A DNA stretch of 64,000 bases, taken from Pseudomonas putida S13.1.2. Its GTDB lineage: Bacteria; Pseudomonadota; Gammaproteobacteria; Pseudomonadales; Pseudomonadaceae. Below are positions 45,602 through 54,276 of the stretch, in pieces. How positions within the stretch are numbered: the first letter of the stretch is position 1; each line of letters starts with the position of its first letter. Position numbers and translations under genes: made by a program. The notes under the pieces were generated by a model. That model had not been told where the DNA came from and did not search any database. It was given only the letters and a program-made list of their open reading frames with translations. The stretch lies in assembly GCF_000498395.2 (NCBI RefSeq), contig NZ_CP010979.1, positions 2,046,001 through 2,110,000 of the forward strand, in the 5' to 3' direction.

Positions 45602-46648
45602 ATGAACTCACCTTTGCACGGGCCAGCGAAAGCCTGGCGCCTGGCTGCCATCGGCGCCGTGATGCTGGCCGCAGGCGCCGGCTTTGCCTATACCGCCGGC
45701 TGGCTCGGCGAAACCCGGCTGACGCCACAGCGCATCATTGACACCTTCGAGGCACAGGCAGGGCACTACCCAGGCTATCGCAAGAACCACGCAAAAGGCC
45801 TGTGTGTCAGCGGCTACTTCCAGGCCAGCGGGCAGGCCGCCAACCTCTCTACTGCGCGCGTATTCAGCCAGGCGCACGTACCGGTGATCGGCCGTTTCGC
45901 CATTGGCGGTGCCAACCCGTTTGCACCGGACACCGGCATACCCGTGCGCAGCCTGGCCATTCAGCTGAGCACCGACGATGGGCAGGTCTGGCGCACCGGC
46001 ATGAACAACCCGCCAGTGCTGGCAATCAGCACACCGCAAGGGTTCTACGAGCAAGTGCTGGCGAACACGCCAGACCCGGCCACCGGCAAACCGAACCCTG
46101 CCAGCCTGCAGGCGTTTTTCGCAGCCCACCCGGAGAGCGCGGCGTTTCGCCAATGGGCGGCGGGCTATAAGCCCAGCAACAGCTTCGCCAGCACCCAGTA
46201 CCACAGCATCAACGCCTTTCACCTGATCGACGCAGGCGGCGTGCGCCACCCGGTGCGCTGGCAGCTTGAGCCGCAAACCGCGTTTGCCGCGCTGCCTACC
46301 CAGATCGATGACAAACAGTTCCTGCAGCACGACCTGCAGCAACGCCTGGCCCAAGGCCCGCTGCGCTGGACGCTTCGCCTGGTGCTGGCCGAACCCGACG
46401 ATGCGGTGGACGACCCTGCCCGGCCCTGGCCTGCCGAGCGGCGCAGCGTAGACGCCGGCACCCTGGTGCTGGAACAGGTCGACGCCCCTGAGCAGGGAGC
46501 ATGCCGCGACCTCAACTTCGACCCGTTGATCCTGCCCCGTGGCATAGAGGCATCTGCCGACCCGATCCTCGCCGCCCGTTCGGCTGCCTACTCGGAATCG
46601 TTCAACCGCCGCAGCCGTGAATCGCTCAGCATCGGAGCCCGCCCATGA
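45602..46648 (+). CDS. membrane-anchored catalase-related (mono-domain) peroxidase
   Basis: The ~348-residue protein has an N-terminal hydrophobic anchor or uncleaved signal (AAIGAVMLAAGAGFAYTAGWL), then a minimal catalase fold: distal heme histidine in KNHAKGLCVSGYF, PVIGRFAIGGANPF, and the proximal tyrosine region ASTQYHSINAFHL. Such short catalases usually act as peroxidases, here likely in the periplasm. Starts at ATG 45596 or 45602 are both possible. It overlaps the cytochrome b561 gene by four bases, suggesting electron supply from the membrane. Confidence 0.9.
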   Translation: MNSPLHGPAKAWRLAAIGAVMLAAGAGFAYTAGWLGETRLTPQRIIDTFEAQAGHYPGYRKNHAKGLCVSGYFQASGQAANLSTARVFSQAHVPVIGRFAIGGANPFAPDTGIPVRSLAIQLSTDDGQVWRTGMNNPPVLAISTPQGFYEQVLANTPDPATGKPNPASLQAFFAAHPESAAFRQWAAGYKPSNSFASTQYHSINAFHLIDAGGVRHPVRWQLEPQTAFAALPTQIDDKQFLQHDLQQRLAQGPLRWTLRLVLAEPDDAVDDPARPWPAERRSVDAGTLVLEQVDAPEQGACRDLNFDPLILPRGIEASADPILAARSAAYSESFNRRSRESLSIGARP

Positions 46649-47178
46649 AACCCGAAGCCTTCCACCCTTTCGCCCGCCTGCTGCACTGGCTGATGGCCGT
46701 GCTGATCCTGGCCATGCTGTTCATTGGTGTGAGCATGGTTGCAGACCTGTCACTACGCCACCCTGTACTGATCGGGTTGCACAAGGCCACAGGCCTGGCA
46801 CTGCTGGTGCTGGTAGTGCTGCGTATCGGCGTGCGCCTGGCCGTGCCTCACCCACCCTTGCCGCAAGACCTGCCAACCCTGCAGCGCTGGGCCGCCGGCG
46901 CCTCGCACTTGCTGCTCTATGGCCTGATGCTGGCCATGCCGCTACTGGGCTGGGCCATGCTGTCGGCTGGTGACTACCCTCGCCCGCTGGGCTTGCCCGC
47001 CATCGCCCCGCACAACCTGCAACTGTATGCCGTGCTGCGCATGGCGCACAGCTGGGCCGGCTACCTGCTGTTCGCCACGGTGCTGGTGCATGTGGGTGCA
47101 GCCTTGATGCACGCGTGGGTGCGCCGCGACGGCGTGTTGCGTAGCATGCGGCCTGGCCCCCTGCGCCGCAGCGAATGA
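46645..47178 (+). CDS. cytochrome b561
   Basis: The 177-residue protein has four transmembrane helices with histidines in positions expected for two b hemes (LLHWLMAV, IGLHKATGL, MAHSWAGYL, LVHVGAALMH). It would pass electrons from the quinone pool to a periplasmic partner. The ATGA overlap with the catalase-like gene and the shared ECF promoter make the two a functional unit. Confidence 0.92.
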   Translation: MKPEAFHPFARLLHWLMAVLILAMLFIGVSMVADLSLRHPVLIGLHKATGLALLVLVVLRIGVRLAVPHPPLPQDLPTLQRWAAGASHLLLYGLMLAMPLLGWAMLSAGDYPRPLGLPAIAPHNLQLYAVLRMAHSWAGYLLFATVLVHVGAALMHAWVRRDGVLRSMRPGPLRRSE

Positions 47179-47207
47179 CCTGCAGCAGCCCGGGGCATTC
47201 GACAATC

Positions 47208-47226
47208 AATAATGATTCTTAATAAG
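47208..47226 (+). promoter_or_regulatory. weak Fur-box-like sequence before the MFS gene
   Basis: AATAATGATTCTTAATAAG matches roughly two thirds of the 19-bp Fur consensus, including ATAATGAT, and lies about 40 bp upstream of the MFS start in a locally AT-rich stretch. Iron regulation is only suggested. Confidence 0.4.
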
Positions 47227-47264
47227 ATCGGCATTCTTTTTGCCTTATTGCCCTGGACTGCCCT

Positions 47265-48470
47265 ATGAACGTCGCAAAGGATCCTGCAACCCTTAAACCT
47301 GCCAGCACCCTGGACTTGCGTCCGCTGCTGCTGGCCAACATGGCCTGTACCATGTCGATGATGGCCTTCGTCGCCCTGATCGGCCCGATTGCCCGCCAAC
47401 TCGGCATGGCCACCTGGCAGGCCGGCGCTGCCGTGACGGTGGCCGGCGTGGTCTGGGTGCTCCTGGCCCGGCCCTGGGGCCGTGCGGCAGATCGCCTGGG
47501 CCGGCGACGTATCCTGTTGCTGGGGACCGCCGGCTTCACCCTGGCTTACTGGCTGTTATGCCTGTTTGTCGAGGGCGCGCTGCGCTGGCTGCCGGGCGCG
47601 ACCGCAGCGTTCATCGGCCTGATGGTCGCACGCGGCTGCATCGGCGCCTTCTATGCGGCTATCCCGGTAGGCTGCAATGCGCTGATCGCCGACCATGTCG
47701 AGCCGCAGCGTCGTGCTCGGGCCATGGCCTCGCTGGGGGCGGCCAACGCGGTCGGCCTGGTGGTGGGGCCGGCGCTGGCGGCGCTACTGGCTCGGCATAG
47801 CCTGAGCCTGCCTTTCCATATCATGTCGCTGCTGCCCGCCAGTGCCTTTCTCGTGCTGTTGTTCACCCTCAAGCCGCAGGCGCTGCCCCACAACTATGCC
47901 CCGAGCCCGGTGCGCTTGAACGACCCACGCCTGCGCCGGCCCTTGCTGGTAGCGTTCAGCGCCATGCTCAGCGTAACCGTGTCGCAGATCATTGTCGGCT
48001 TCTTCGCCCTTGACCGCCTGCACCTGGGCCCTGCTGAAGCTGCCCAGGCGGCCGGCATCGCGCTGACCACGGTGGGCGTGGCACTGATGCTGTCACAGGT
48101 GCTGCTGCGCAAGCTGGAATGGCCGCCACTGAAAATGATCCGGGTAGGGGCCACGGTTTCGGCCCTGGGCTTTGCCTGCGGCTCGCTCGCGACCAGCGCA
48201 CCTTGGCTGTGGGGCTGCTACTTCGTCGCGGCAGCGGGCATGGGCTTTGTGTTCCCGTCGTTTTCAGCGCTGGCGGCCAATGCCATGCACGCCTCCGAAC
48301 AAGGTGCCACAGCCGGTTCCATTGGTGCGGCCCAGGGCATGGGGGCGGTGATCGGCCCACTGGCTGGCACCCTGGTGTATGCCCTCGATCCGCGCCTGCC
48401 ATTCCTGGCCGTGGCCGCGCTGTTGCTGCTGGTCGGGCTATGGCCGATGCCGCGCGACCAGCGTGCCTGA
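47265..48470 (+). CDS. major facilitator superfamily transporter
   Basis: The 401-residue protein has about 12 transmembrane helices and the MFS motif A (GRAADRLGRRRIL) between helices 2 and 3. It resembles drug/siderophore exporters of the DHA1 type. A weak Fur-like box upstream hints at siderophore traffic, but no siderophore genes adjoin it. Confidence 0.88.
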   Translation: MNVAKDPATLKPASTLDLRPLLLANMACTMSMMAFVALIGPIARQLGMATWQAGAAVTVAGVVWVLLARPWGRAADRLGRRRILLLGTAGFTLAYWLLCLFVEGALRWLPGATAAFIGLMVARGCIGAFYAAIPVGCNALIADHVEPQRRARAMASLGAANAVGLVVGPALAALLARHSLSLPFHIMSLLPASAFLVLLFTLKPQALPHNYAPSPVRLNDPRLRRPLLVAFSAMLSVTVSQIIVGFFALDRLHLGPAEAAQAAGIALTTVGVALMLSQVLLRKLEWPPLKMIRVGATVSALGFACGSLATSAPWLWGCYFVAAAGMGFVFPSFSALAANAMHASEQGATAGSIGAAQGMGAVIGPLAGTLVYALDPRLPFLAVAALLLLVGLWPMPRDQRA

Positions 48471-48551
48471 GAAGCACAGCGCGCAAGCGTGCAGAGTGTG
48501 TTTTAATGCGCGTCGCTCATTATTTTTTACACCTCTGATTACAAGGCGGCT

Positions 48552-49097
48552 ATGGACACGGGGACGCGACTCAAACTGGTGCGTGAACGCAACAACCTCT
48601 CCCAACGGGAACTGGCCCGCCGCAGCGGGCTGACCAATTCGACGATCTCGCAGATCGAGCAGAATCGCGTCAGCCCTTCGGTCAGCTCCCTGAAAAAACT
48701 GCTCGAAGGCATTCCCATGAGCCTGGCGGAGTTCTTCAGCTTCGACGAGCCGGTGCGTGAAGAACGCTTTGTGTTCCGCGGCGGCGAGCAGCCAGATCTG
48801 GGCCGTAACGGCCTGCGCATGCTGCTGGTCGGTGCCAGTGTCGAGGGCCGCCAGATGCGCATGCTGCGCGAACTGTACGCACCGGGGGCGGATTCCGGCG
48901 AGCCGATCGTGCATGCCGAGGGCGAAGAGTGTGGCCTGGTCACCCGCGGCACCGTGGAGCTGTGGGTCGATGGCCAGGTTAGCGTGCTCAACTCGGGCGA
49001 CGGCTACTACATCCCCACTACCCTGCCACACAGCTTCAAGAACATCGGCCAGGACGAGGCCGAGATCATCAGCGCCAATACGCCGGCGAATTTCTGA
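48552..49097 (+). CDS. XRE-cupin transcriptional regulator (PuuR-like)
   Basis: The 181-residue protein has an N-terminal helix-turn-helix (LSQRELARRSGLTNSTISQIEQN) and a C-terminal cupin domain (GEECGLVTRGTVELWVDG, GDGYYIPTTLPHSFKN). Regulators of this layout sense small metabolites, for example putrescine for PuuR. No target genes adjoin it. Confidence 0.9.
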   Translation: MDTGTRLKLVRERNNLSQRELARRSGLTNSTISQIEQNRVSPSVSSLKKLLEGIPMSLAEFFSFDEPVREERFVFRGGEQPDLGRNGLRMLLVGASVEGRQMRMLRELYAPGADSGEPIVHAEGEECGLVTRGTVELWVDGQVSVLNSGDGYYIPTTLPHSFKNIGQDEAEIISANTPANF

Positions 49098-49099
49098 TC

Positions 49100-49399
49100 T
49101 TGACGCGCAGCGCTTCGCTGAACACCCGGGCCATCTATCAGAGCCTGCGCAACGCGGCCCTTGGCGTATATCACCTTAAGGTGAGTGCACGGCGCGAAGG
49201 CGGCTTGGTCGATGTCGACATCCAGGGCTGGCATTTGACGCTGGCCCTCGATGCCGAAGGCATGGCGCATTGCATCAGTTGCCAATCCCCTGACGGCCAG
49301 CAGGCCGGGACCGAGGACTGGCAACGCTACGGCACCAACCCGGTCGACCTGCTCAGCCTGTGGGAACGCACTCAGCTCGAGAAGCTGCTGGCCCCCTGA
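49100..49399 (+). CDS. hypothetical protein (99 aa), TTG start
   Basis: The frame starts with TTG two bases after the regulator's stop, giving a soluble protein beginning MTRSASLNTRAIYQSLRNAAL with a small HCISC motif near residue 57. No domain is recognised with confidence. Its 3' end overlaps the convergent DsbA-like gene by 28 bp. It is probably co-transcribed with the XRE-cupin gene. Confidence 0.65.
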   Translation: MTRSASLNTRAIYQSLRNAALGVYHLKVSARREGGLVDVDIQGWHLTLALDAEGMAHCISCQSPDGQQAGTEDWQRYGTNPVDLLSLWERTQLEKLLAP

Positions 49400-49986
49400 C
49401 TTAACGCCTCCTCGACAAAGTCCAGGCGGTCCTGCCCAAAGAACATTGCCTCACCGACAAAGCAGGTCGGCGCGCCAAATACCCCGCGTTCGACGGCCAC
49501 CTCGGTGGCCTGCTTGAGCGCTGCTTTCACTTCAGGGTCAGCCGCCAGCGCGTGAAACGCCTGCGGGTCGAACCCTGCCTGGCTCAGTGTTTCGTCCAGA
49601 ATGGCGCTGTCGCTCAGGTTGCGGCGCTGCACCCACAGCCCATTGAACAGCACCTTCAGCAACGCCTCCAACCGCTCCGGCGAGCGCAACTGGGTACCCA
49701 TTACCCCGCGCATCAAGGTCAAGGTATTGACCGGAAACCCCGGTGGCAGCCCGAATGGCACCCCATAGCGCGCGGCAAAGCGTGCCAGGTCCGTGAACAT
49801 GTAGCGCCCCTTGGCCGGGACCATGGCCGGCGAAGCATTGCCGGTAGCCTGGAACACCCCGCCCAGCAGCATGGGCCGCATATGCAGCGTGGCACCCTGG
49901 CGGGCACACAGGCCCGGGAGTTGAGTCCAGGCCAGGTAGCTGGCCGGGCTGCCCAGGTCAAAATAGAAATCGACAGTCTTGTGCAT
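49372..49986 (-). CDS. DsbA-family protein, 2-hydroxychromene-2-carboxylate isomerase type
   Basis: The 204-residue thioredoxin-fold protein starts VDFYFDLGSPASYLAW and has the GVFGAPTCFVGEAMFFGQDRLDFVEE C-terminal signature. In place of CxxC it has the SPAS motif of HCCA isomerase/kappa GST enzymes that use glutathione. It lies 30 bp downstream of the SDR gene in the same operon. Confidence 0.9.
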   Translation of the reverse strand: MHKTVDFYFDLGSPASYLAWTQLPGLCARQGATLHMRPMLLGGVFQATGNASPAMVPAKGRYMFTDLARFAARYGVPFGLPPGFPVNTLTLMRGVMGTQLRSPERLEALLKVLFNGLWVQRRNLSDSAILDETLSQAGFDPQAFHALAADPEVKAALKQATEVAVERGVFGAPTCFVGEAMFFGQDRLDFVEEALSQGASSFSS

Positions 49987-50016
49987 GGTTACGGTCCTTT
50001 GCTTGGTGACAGGGGC

Positions 50017-50748
50017 TTACCAGCGTTCCATCCAGGGACGCAGGTCCAGCTCGAACGTCCAGGCGTCTCGCGGCTGGGCGTGCAGGAACCAGTAGCTGTC
50101 GGCAATGTGCGCCGGGGCCAGGATGCCATCCTGGTCCTTGAGGGCATAGCGCTCGGGGAAGCTGTCGCGGATGAAGGCAGTATCGATGGCCCCGTCCACC
50201 ACCACATGCGCGACATGGATATTCCGTGGCCCCAACTCTCGCGCCATGCTCTGGGCCAGGGCGCGTAAGCCGTGCTTGGCCCCGGCGAAAGCCGCGAAAC
50301 CTGCCGCACCCCGGGTGCCAGCGGTGGCGCCGGTGAACAGGATCGTGCCGCGCTCACGCTGGACCATGCGCCGGGCAACCGCCTGAGCGCTAAGAAAGCC
50401 GGCGAAGCAGGCCATTTCCCAGATCTTGAAGTACTTGCGCGGGGTTTCCTCAAGGATGCTGCAGGGCACATTGGCGCCGATATTGAAAACAAACGCCTCA
50501 ATAGGGCCGATATCGCGCTCGATAGTCTCGACCAGCGCTGCCACCTCCTCCTCCTTGCGCGCATCGGAGCCAAAACCATGGGCCTGGCCGCCAGCGGCGC
50601 GTATTTCCTCTAGCAGCGGTTGCAGCTTTTCTGCCTGCCGCCGCGTCACGCAGGCAATGTAGCCCTCCCGGGCAAAGCGCTTGGCAATCTCGCCGCCGGT
50701 GGCGTCGCCCGCACCGATCACCAGCACTACTTTTTGTTGTTCTGACAT
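50017..50748 (-). CDS. short-chain dehydrogenase/reductase with Phe in place of the catalytic Tyr
   Basis: The 243-residue Rossmann protein has an atypical nucleotide loop (VIGAGDATGGEIAKRF, residues 10-25), FNIGAN in place of NNAG, and a C-terminal half typical of SDRs. The catalytic YxxxK is FAGAK (F154, K158), so the usual proton donor is missing. ATG 50748 is chosen because GGAGG lies a few bases upstream. It shares a palindromic operator region with a divergent TetR gene. Confidence 0.88.
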   Translation of the reverse strand: MSEQQKVVLVIGAGDATGGEIAKRFAREGYIACVTRRQAEKLQPLLEEIRAAGGQAHGFGSDARKEEEVAALVETIERDIGPIEAFVFNIGANVPCSILEETPRKYFKIWEMACFAGFLSAQAVARRMVQRERGTILFTGATAGTRGAAGFAAFAGAKHGLRALAQSMARELGPRNIHVAHVVVDGAIDTAFIRDSFPERYALKDQDGILAPAHIADSYWFLHAQPRDAWTFELDLRPWMERW

Positions 50749-50770
50749 GCCTGCCTCCATTGGTGAATGA

Positions 50771-50785
50771 TCGTTTAGTAAACGA
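50771..50785. promoter_or_regulatory. TetR-type operator palindrome
   Basis: TCGTTTAGTAAACGA is a perfect 7-bp inverted repeat around one base, centred between the divergent SDR operon and the TetR gene. Its form and place fit a TetR operator controlling both directions. Confidence 0.75.
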
Positions 50786-50837
50786 ACGCTATGTTATGAT
50801 CCCCGTCATCGTCAAGCCCGCCTGCAGAGGCAAGTGA

Positions 50838-51401
50838 ATGCGTTATTCCAACGAACACAAGCAGCAGACCCGCGAACGTTTGCTAAGCAGCAGTGGCGCG
50901 CTGGCCAAGCGTGGGGGCTTTTCCAGCACTGGCGTCGCCGGGCTGATGAAGGCAATCGGCCTGACCGGCGGCGCCTTTTACAACCACTTCCCTTCCAAGG
51001 ACGACCTGTTTACCGAGGTGGTACGCCAGGAGCTGCACAACAGCCCGCTGGCCCGCCTGGCCACTCAGGGCGCCAGCCGCGAACGCCTGGGCCGCTGCCT
51101 GCAGCAGTACCTGAGCCTGGCTCACCTGCACAATGCCGAAAGCGGCTGCCCGCTGCCGCCGCTGGGCGTGGAAATCGCCCGGGCCGCAGCGCCGGTGCGC
51201 GAAGAGGCCGAGCACTGGCTGGTCGAATTGCACCAGGCCTGGAGCGCAACACTGGAGGATGATCAACTGGCCTGGGTGCTGATCAGCCAGTGCGTAGGTG
51301 CGTTGATGGTCGGGCGCATGCTGGCCACTGAGCGCGTGCAGTCGCAGGTGCTGGACGCAAGCCGCCAGTTTGTCGAAAAGGCCTTGCATGAAGCGGATTA
51401 G
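50838..51401 (+). CDS. TetR family transcriptional repressor
   Basis: The 187-residue protein has an N-terminal TetR helix-turn-helix (SSTGVAGLMKAIGLTGGAFYNHFPSKDDLF) and a helical ligand-binding domain. Divergent arrangement with the SDR-isomerase operon and a palindrome between them suggest local autoregulated control. Its 3' end overlaps the next gene by 14 bp. Confidence 0.92.
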   Translation: MRYSNEHKQQTRERLLSSSGALAKRGGFSSTGVAGLMKAIGLTGGAFYNHFPSKDDLFTEVVRQELHNSPLARLATQGASRERLGRCLQQYLSLAHLHNAESGCPLPPLGVEIARAAAPVREEAEHWLVELHQAWSATLEDDQLAWVLISQCVGALMVGRMLATERVQSQVLDASRQFVEKALHEAD

Positions 51402-51981
51402 CCTGCTGCTGGGCCTGACCCTGGCGCTGCCCGCGCTTGCCGAACAAGCGTGCCCACCGGGGCAATACCAGGTATGCCTGATGGGCTGTTTTTGTGCGCC
51501 GATAGACCCGGGGCAAGCGGGCCAGATTCTCAAGGATGTGGAGGTCATGGCCTCGTCCAGCCTGACGTTTGCTTTACGCCAGGCCCGGGATGAGGCCACC
51601 GCCAGCGGCGTCGAACCGATCCCGCTGCATATCCGTGCGCAACTCGAACCCTGGTACGACTTTGCCGTGCTCGATGCGGTGCGCTTCCGGGTGGGTGACG
51701 AACAGCAGATGAGCGCAGCCAACGCGCTGCTGCAGAACCCCGACGTAAACGCCGTGACGCTGATCGACACGATCATCTTCCGCCGGGCCGGCGATGCCGA
51801 GGACAACGTGGCCCTGTGGGCCCACGAGCTCAAGCATGTGCAGCAGTACCAGGAGCTGGGCGTGGAGGAATTTGCCCGACGCTATACGCGCAACTATGAC
51901 GACCTGGAGGGGCCGGCCTACAAGATCGAGGCCGAAGTCGGCAAGGCGCTGCGCGAACGCGCTTCGGGGCAGGCCCACTGA
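51388..51981 (+). CDS. exported HExxH-motif (DUF4157-like) protein
   Basis: The 197-residue protein has a signal peptide (ISLLLGLTLALPALAEQ), a cysteine-rich N-terminal mature region (CPPGQYQVCLMGCFC) and a zinc-metallopeptidase-like motif WAHELKHVQQY (H146-E-x-x-H150) that is typical of DUF4157. ATG 51388 begins inside the TetR gene. Peptidase activity is inferred only from HELKH. Confidence 0.82.
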   Translation: MKRISLLLGLTLALPALAEQACPPGQYQVCLMGCFCAPIDPGQAGQILKDVEVMASSSLTFALRQARDEATASGVEPIPLHIRAQLEPWYDFAVLDAVRFRVGDEQQMSAANALLQNPDVNAVTLIDTIIFRRAGDAEDNVALWAHELKHVQQYQELGVEEFARRYTRNYDDLEGPAYKIEAEVGKALRERASGQAH

Positions 51982-52021
51982 TATCAGTTACTACGCGATC
52001 CCTGTGCAGGAGCGCATGCGC

Positions 52022-53014
52022 TCAGGACGCCGCCGAAGCCTCTTCAGCGTCCTGCTCACGGCTGGCATAACGCTGCGCCAGCACCGCGCAGACCATCAGC
52101 TGGATCTGATGGAACAGCATCAGCGGCAGGATCATCGCGCCAATACCACTGCCCACGAACAACACCTGGGCCATGGGCACACCCGTCGCCAGGCTTTTCT
52201 TGGAGCCGGCAAACAGGATGGTGATGCGGTCCTCAAGGTCGAAGCCCAATGCCTTGCCAAGCACACGGGTGCCAAACAGCACCACCGCCAGCAGAATCCC
52301 GCACACGGCGAACAAACCGGCCAGGTGCTGCGGCGATACCGTGTGCCACAACCCAGTGACCACGGCTTCGCTGAAGGCGGTATACACCACCAGCAGGATC
52401 GAGCCCTGGTCCACCACCTTGAGCCAGCGCGCATTGCGCTTGACCCAGGCGCCGATCCACCGCCGCGCAATCTGCCCGGCAACGAACGGCACCAGCAGTT
52501 GCAGGGTGATCTTCAGCACGGCATCCAGACCCGAACCGGTGTCACCACTGGCGCCCAGCAACATCATCACCAGCAAAGGGGTCAGGAAGATGCCCAGCAG
52601 GCTGGACGCCGCCGCGCTGCAAATGGCTGCTGGCACGTTACCGCGGGCCAGCGAGGTGAAGGCGATGGCCGACTGCACCGTGGCCGGCAAGGCGCACAGG
52701 TAGAGCACGCCCAGGTACAACTCGTTGCCTACCAGCGGCACGAACAGCGGCTTGAACGCCAGGCCAAGCAGCGGGAACATCACGAACGTGCAAGAGAACA
52801 CCAGCAGGTGCAGGCGCCAGTGCCCGGCGCCGGCAATGATCGCCTCACGCGACAGCTTGGCGCCATGCAGGAAGAACAGCAGGCCGATGGCCAGGTTGGT
52901 CAGCCAGCCGAAATACACCGCACCATCGCCCGAGCAAGGCAGCACGGTGGCGATCAGAACCACCCCGAGCAAAGCCAGGGTGAAATTATCGAATAACATG
53001 CGCAAATACTTCAT
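52022..53014 (-). CDS. bile acid:sodium symporter family (SBF-like, YfeH type) transporter
   Basis: The 330-residue protein has about ten transmembrane helices and the SBF-like segments LCALPATVQSAIAFTSLARGN and FAGSKKSLATGVPMAQVLF. The substrate is unknown; characterised plant and bacterial relatives move organic acids or arsenite-like ions. ATG 53014 (MKYLRMLF) is used rather than the extension to 53092, which lacks homologous sequence. Confidence 0.9.
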   Translation of the reverse strand: MKYLRMLFDNFTLALLGVVLIATVLPCSGDGAVYFGWLTNLAIGLLFFLHGAKLSREAIIAGAGHWRLHLLVFSCTFVMFPLLGLAFKPLFVPLVGNELYLGVLYLCALPATVQSAIAFTSLARGNVPAAICSAAASSLLGIFLTPLLVMMLLGASGDTGSGLDAVLKITLQLLVPFVAGQIARRWIGAWVKRNARWLKVVDQGSILLVVYTAFSEAVVTGLWHTVSPQHLAGLFAVCGILLAVVLFGTRVLGKALGFDLEDRITILFAGSKKSLATGVPMAQVLFVGSGIGAMILPLMLFHQIQLMVCAVLAQRYASREQDAEEASAAS

Positions 53015-53133
53015 CACAGTGTCCGTCTTGTCATTGTGCAAGGGCAGACGATAAGGTCTACGGCTTTTCGCCGCTAACGCCGGAACCCCCATCGGTATCG
53101 CTCAACGGACACGTTCCGCACAAGGACCCGCTC

Positions 53134-54276
53134 ATGCCCCTCTCCCGCCCGGCCGCGCTAGCGGCTGTCATCGCACTGGCTCTGGGCCACACCGGCGCCC
53201 AGGCCAACGACCAATTACAGGCCAAGGTCGACCAGATCATCCGCCCGTTGATGCAGGAGCAAGGTATCAGCGGGATGGCCGTGGCGATCTACGCCCGCGA
53301 CCACGCGCACTATTTCAGCTATGGCGTGGCCAGCAAGGCCGACAAGGTGCCCGTCAGCCGAGACACGCTGTTCGAGATCGGTTCGCTGAGCAAGACCTAC
53401 ACCGCCACCCTGGTCGCGCTGGCCAGCGCCGAAGGCAAGCTGGACCTTGAAGCCCCGGCCAAGCGCTATCATCCTGCACTTGCCGGGGCGCCCATAGGCG
53501 ACGCGACGGTGATGGAACTGGGCGCCTACAGTGCCGACTGCCTGCCCTTGCAGTTCCCCGATGCGGTGCAGACACCGCAGCAGGTCGTCGATTTCTTCCG
53601 CCACTGGCAACCCCGCGCCAAGCCCGGCACCCGGCGCTGCTATTCAAACCCCAGCCTTGGCCTGTTCGGTGACCTGGCCGCCCGCGCCCAGCATCAACCG
53701 TTTTCTACGCTGATGACCGAGGGCCTGCTGGCGAAAATGGGCCTGAAAAACACCTACCTGCACGTTCCGGCCAGTGCTCAGGGGCTTTACGCCCAAGGAT
53801 ACGACGCCGCCGACAAACCGGTGCGCGTCTCCCCCGGCCCCTACGCCGACGAGGCCTACGGCATCAAGACCAGCGCCAGCGACCTGCTGCAGTACGTGCG
53901 GCTGCACATGCAGCCACAGGGCCTGCCACCGGCAGTGGCGACAGCAACCGCCATCACCCAGCAGGGCTACTTCCAGGTCGGCGCCATGACTCAGGGCCTG
54001 GGCTGGGAGCGCTACCCCTACCCCGTCACGCTGGGCACATTGGTAGATGGCAACAGCGCGCGGTTGATCCGTGAACCCCAAGTAACCACGCGCTTGCAAC
54101 CGGCCCTGCCGCCGCTGCCGGCAGCCTGGTACAACAAGACCGGCGCAACCAACGGGTTCGGTGCATACGCCGCCTTTGTGCCCAGTGAACAGCTGGCAGT
54201 GGTGCTGCTGGCCAATCGAAATTACCCGAACGAAGCACGGGTTCGTGCAGCCTTCGAGATACTGTCCGGGCTGTAG
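53134..54276 (+). CDS. ampC: class C beta-lactamase
   Basis: The 380-residue serine beta-lactamase has a signal peptide (AALAAVIALALGHTGAQA), the nucleophile motif S84-L-S-K87, Y170-S-N172 and K335-T-G. It hydrolyses beta-lactams in the periplasm. AAGGA is nine bases upstream of the ATG. No ampR gene is adjacent, so induction by AmpR would have to be in trans or absent. Confidence 0.93.
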   Translation: MPLSRPAALAAVIALALGHTGAQANDQLQAKVDQIIRPLMQEQGISGMAVAIYARDHAHYFSYGVASKADKVPVSRDTLFEIGSLSKTYTATLVALASAEGKLDLEAPAKRYHPALAGAPIGDATVMELGAYSADCLPLQFPDAVQTPQQVVDFFRHWQPRAKPGTRRCYSNPSLGLFGDLAARAQHQPFSTLMTEGLLAKMGLKNTYLHVPASAQGLYAQGYDAADKPVRVSPGPYADEAYGIKTSASDLLQYVRLHMQPQGLPPAVATATAITQQGYFQVGAMTQGLGWERYPYPVTLGTLVDGNSARLIREPQVTTRLQPALPPLPAAWYNKTGATNGFGAYAAFVPSEQLAVVLLANRNYPNEARVRAAFEILSGL

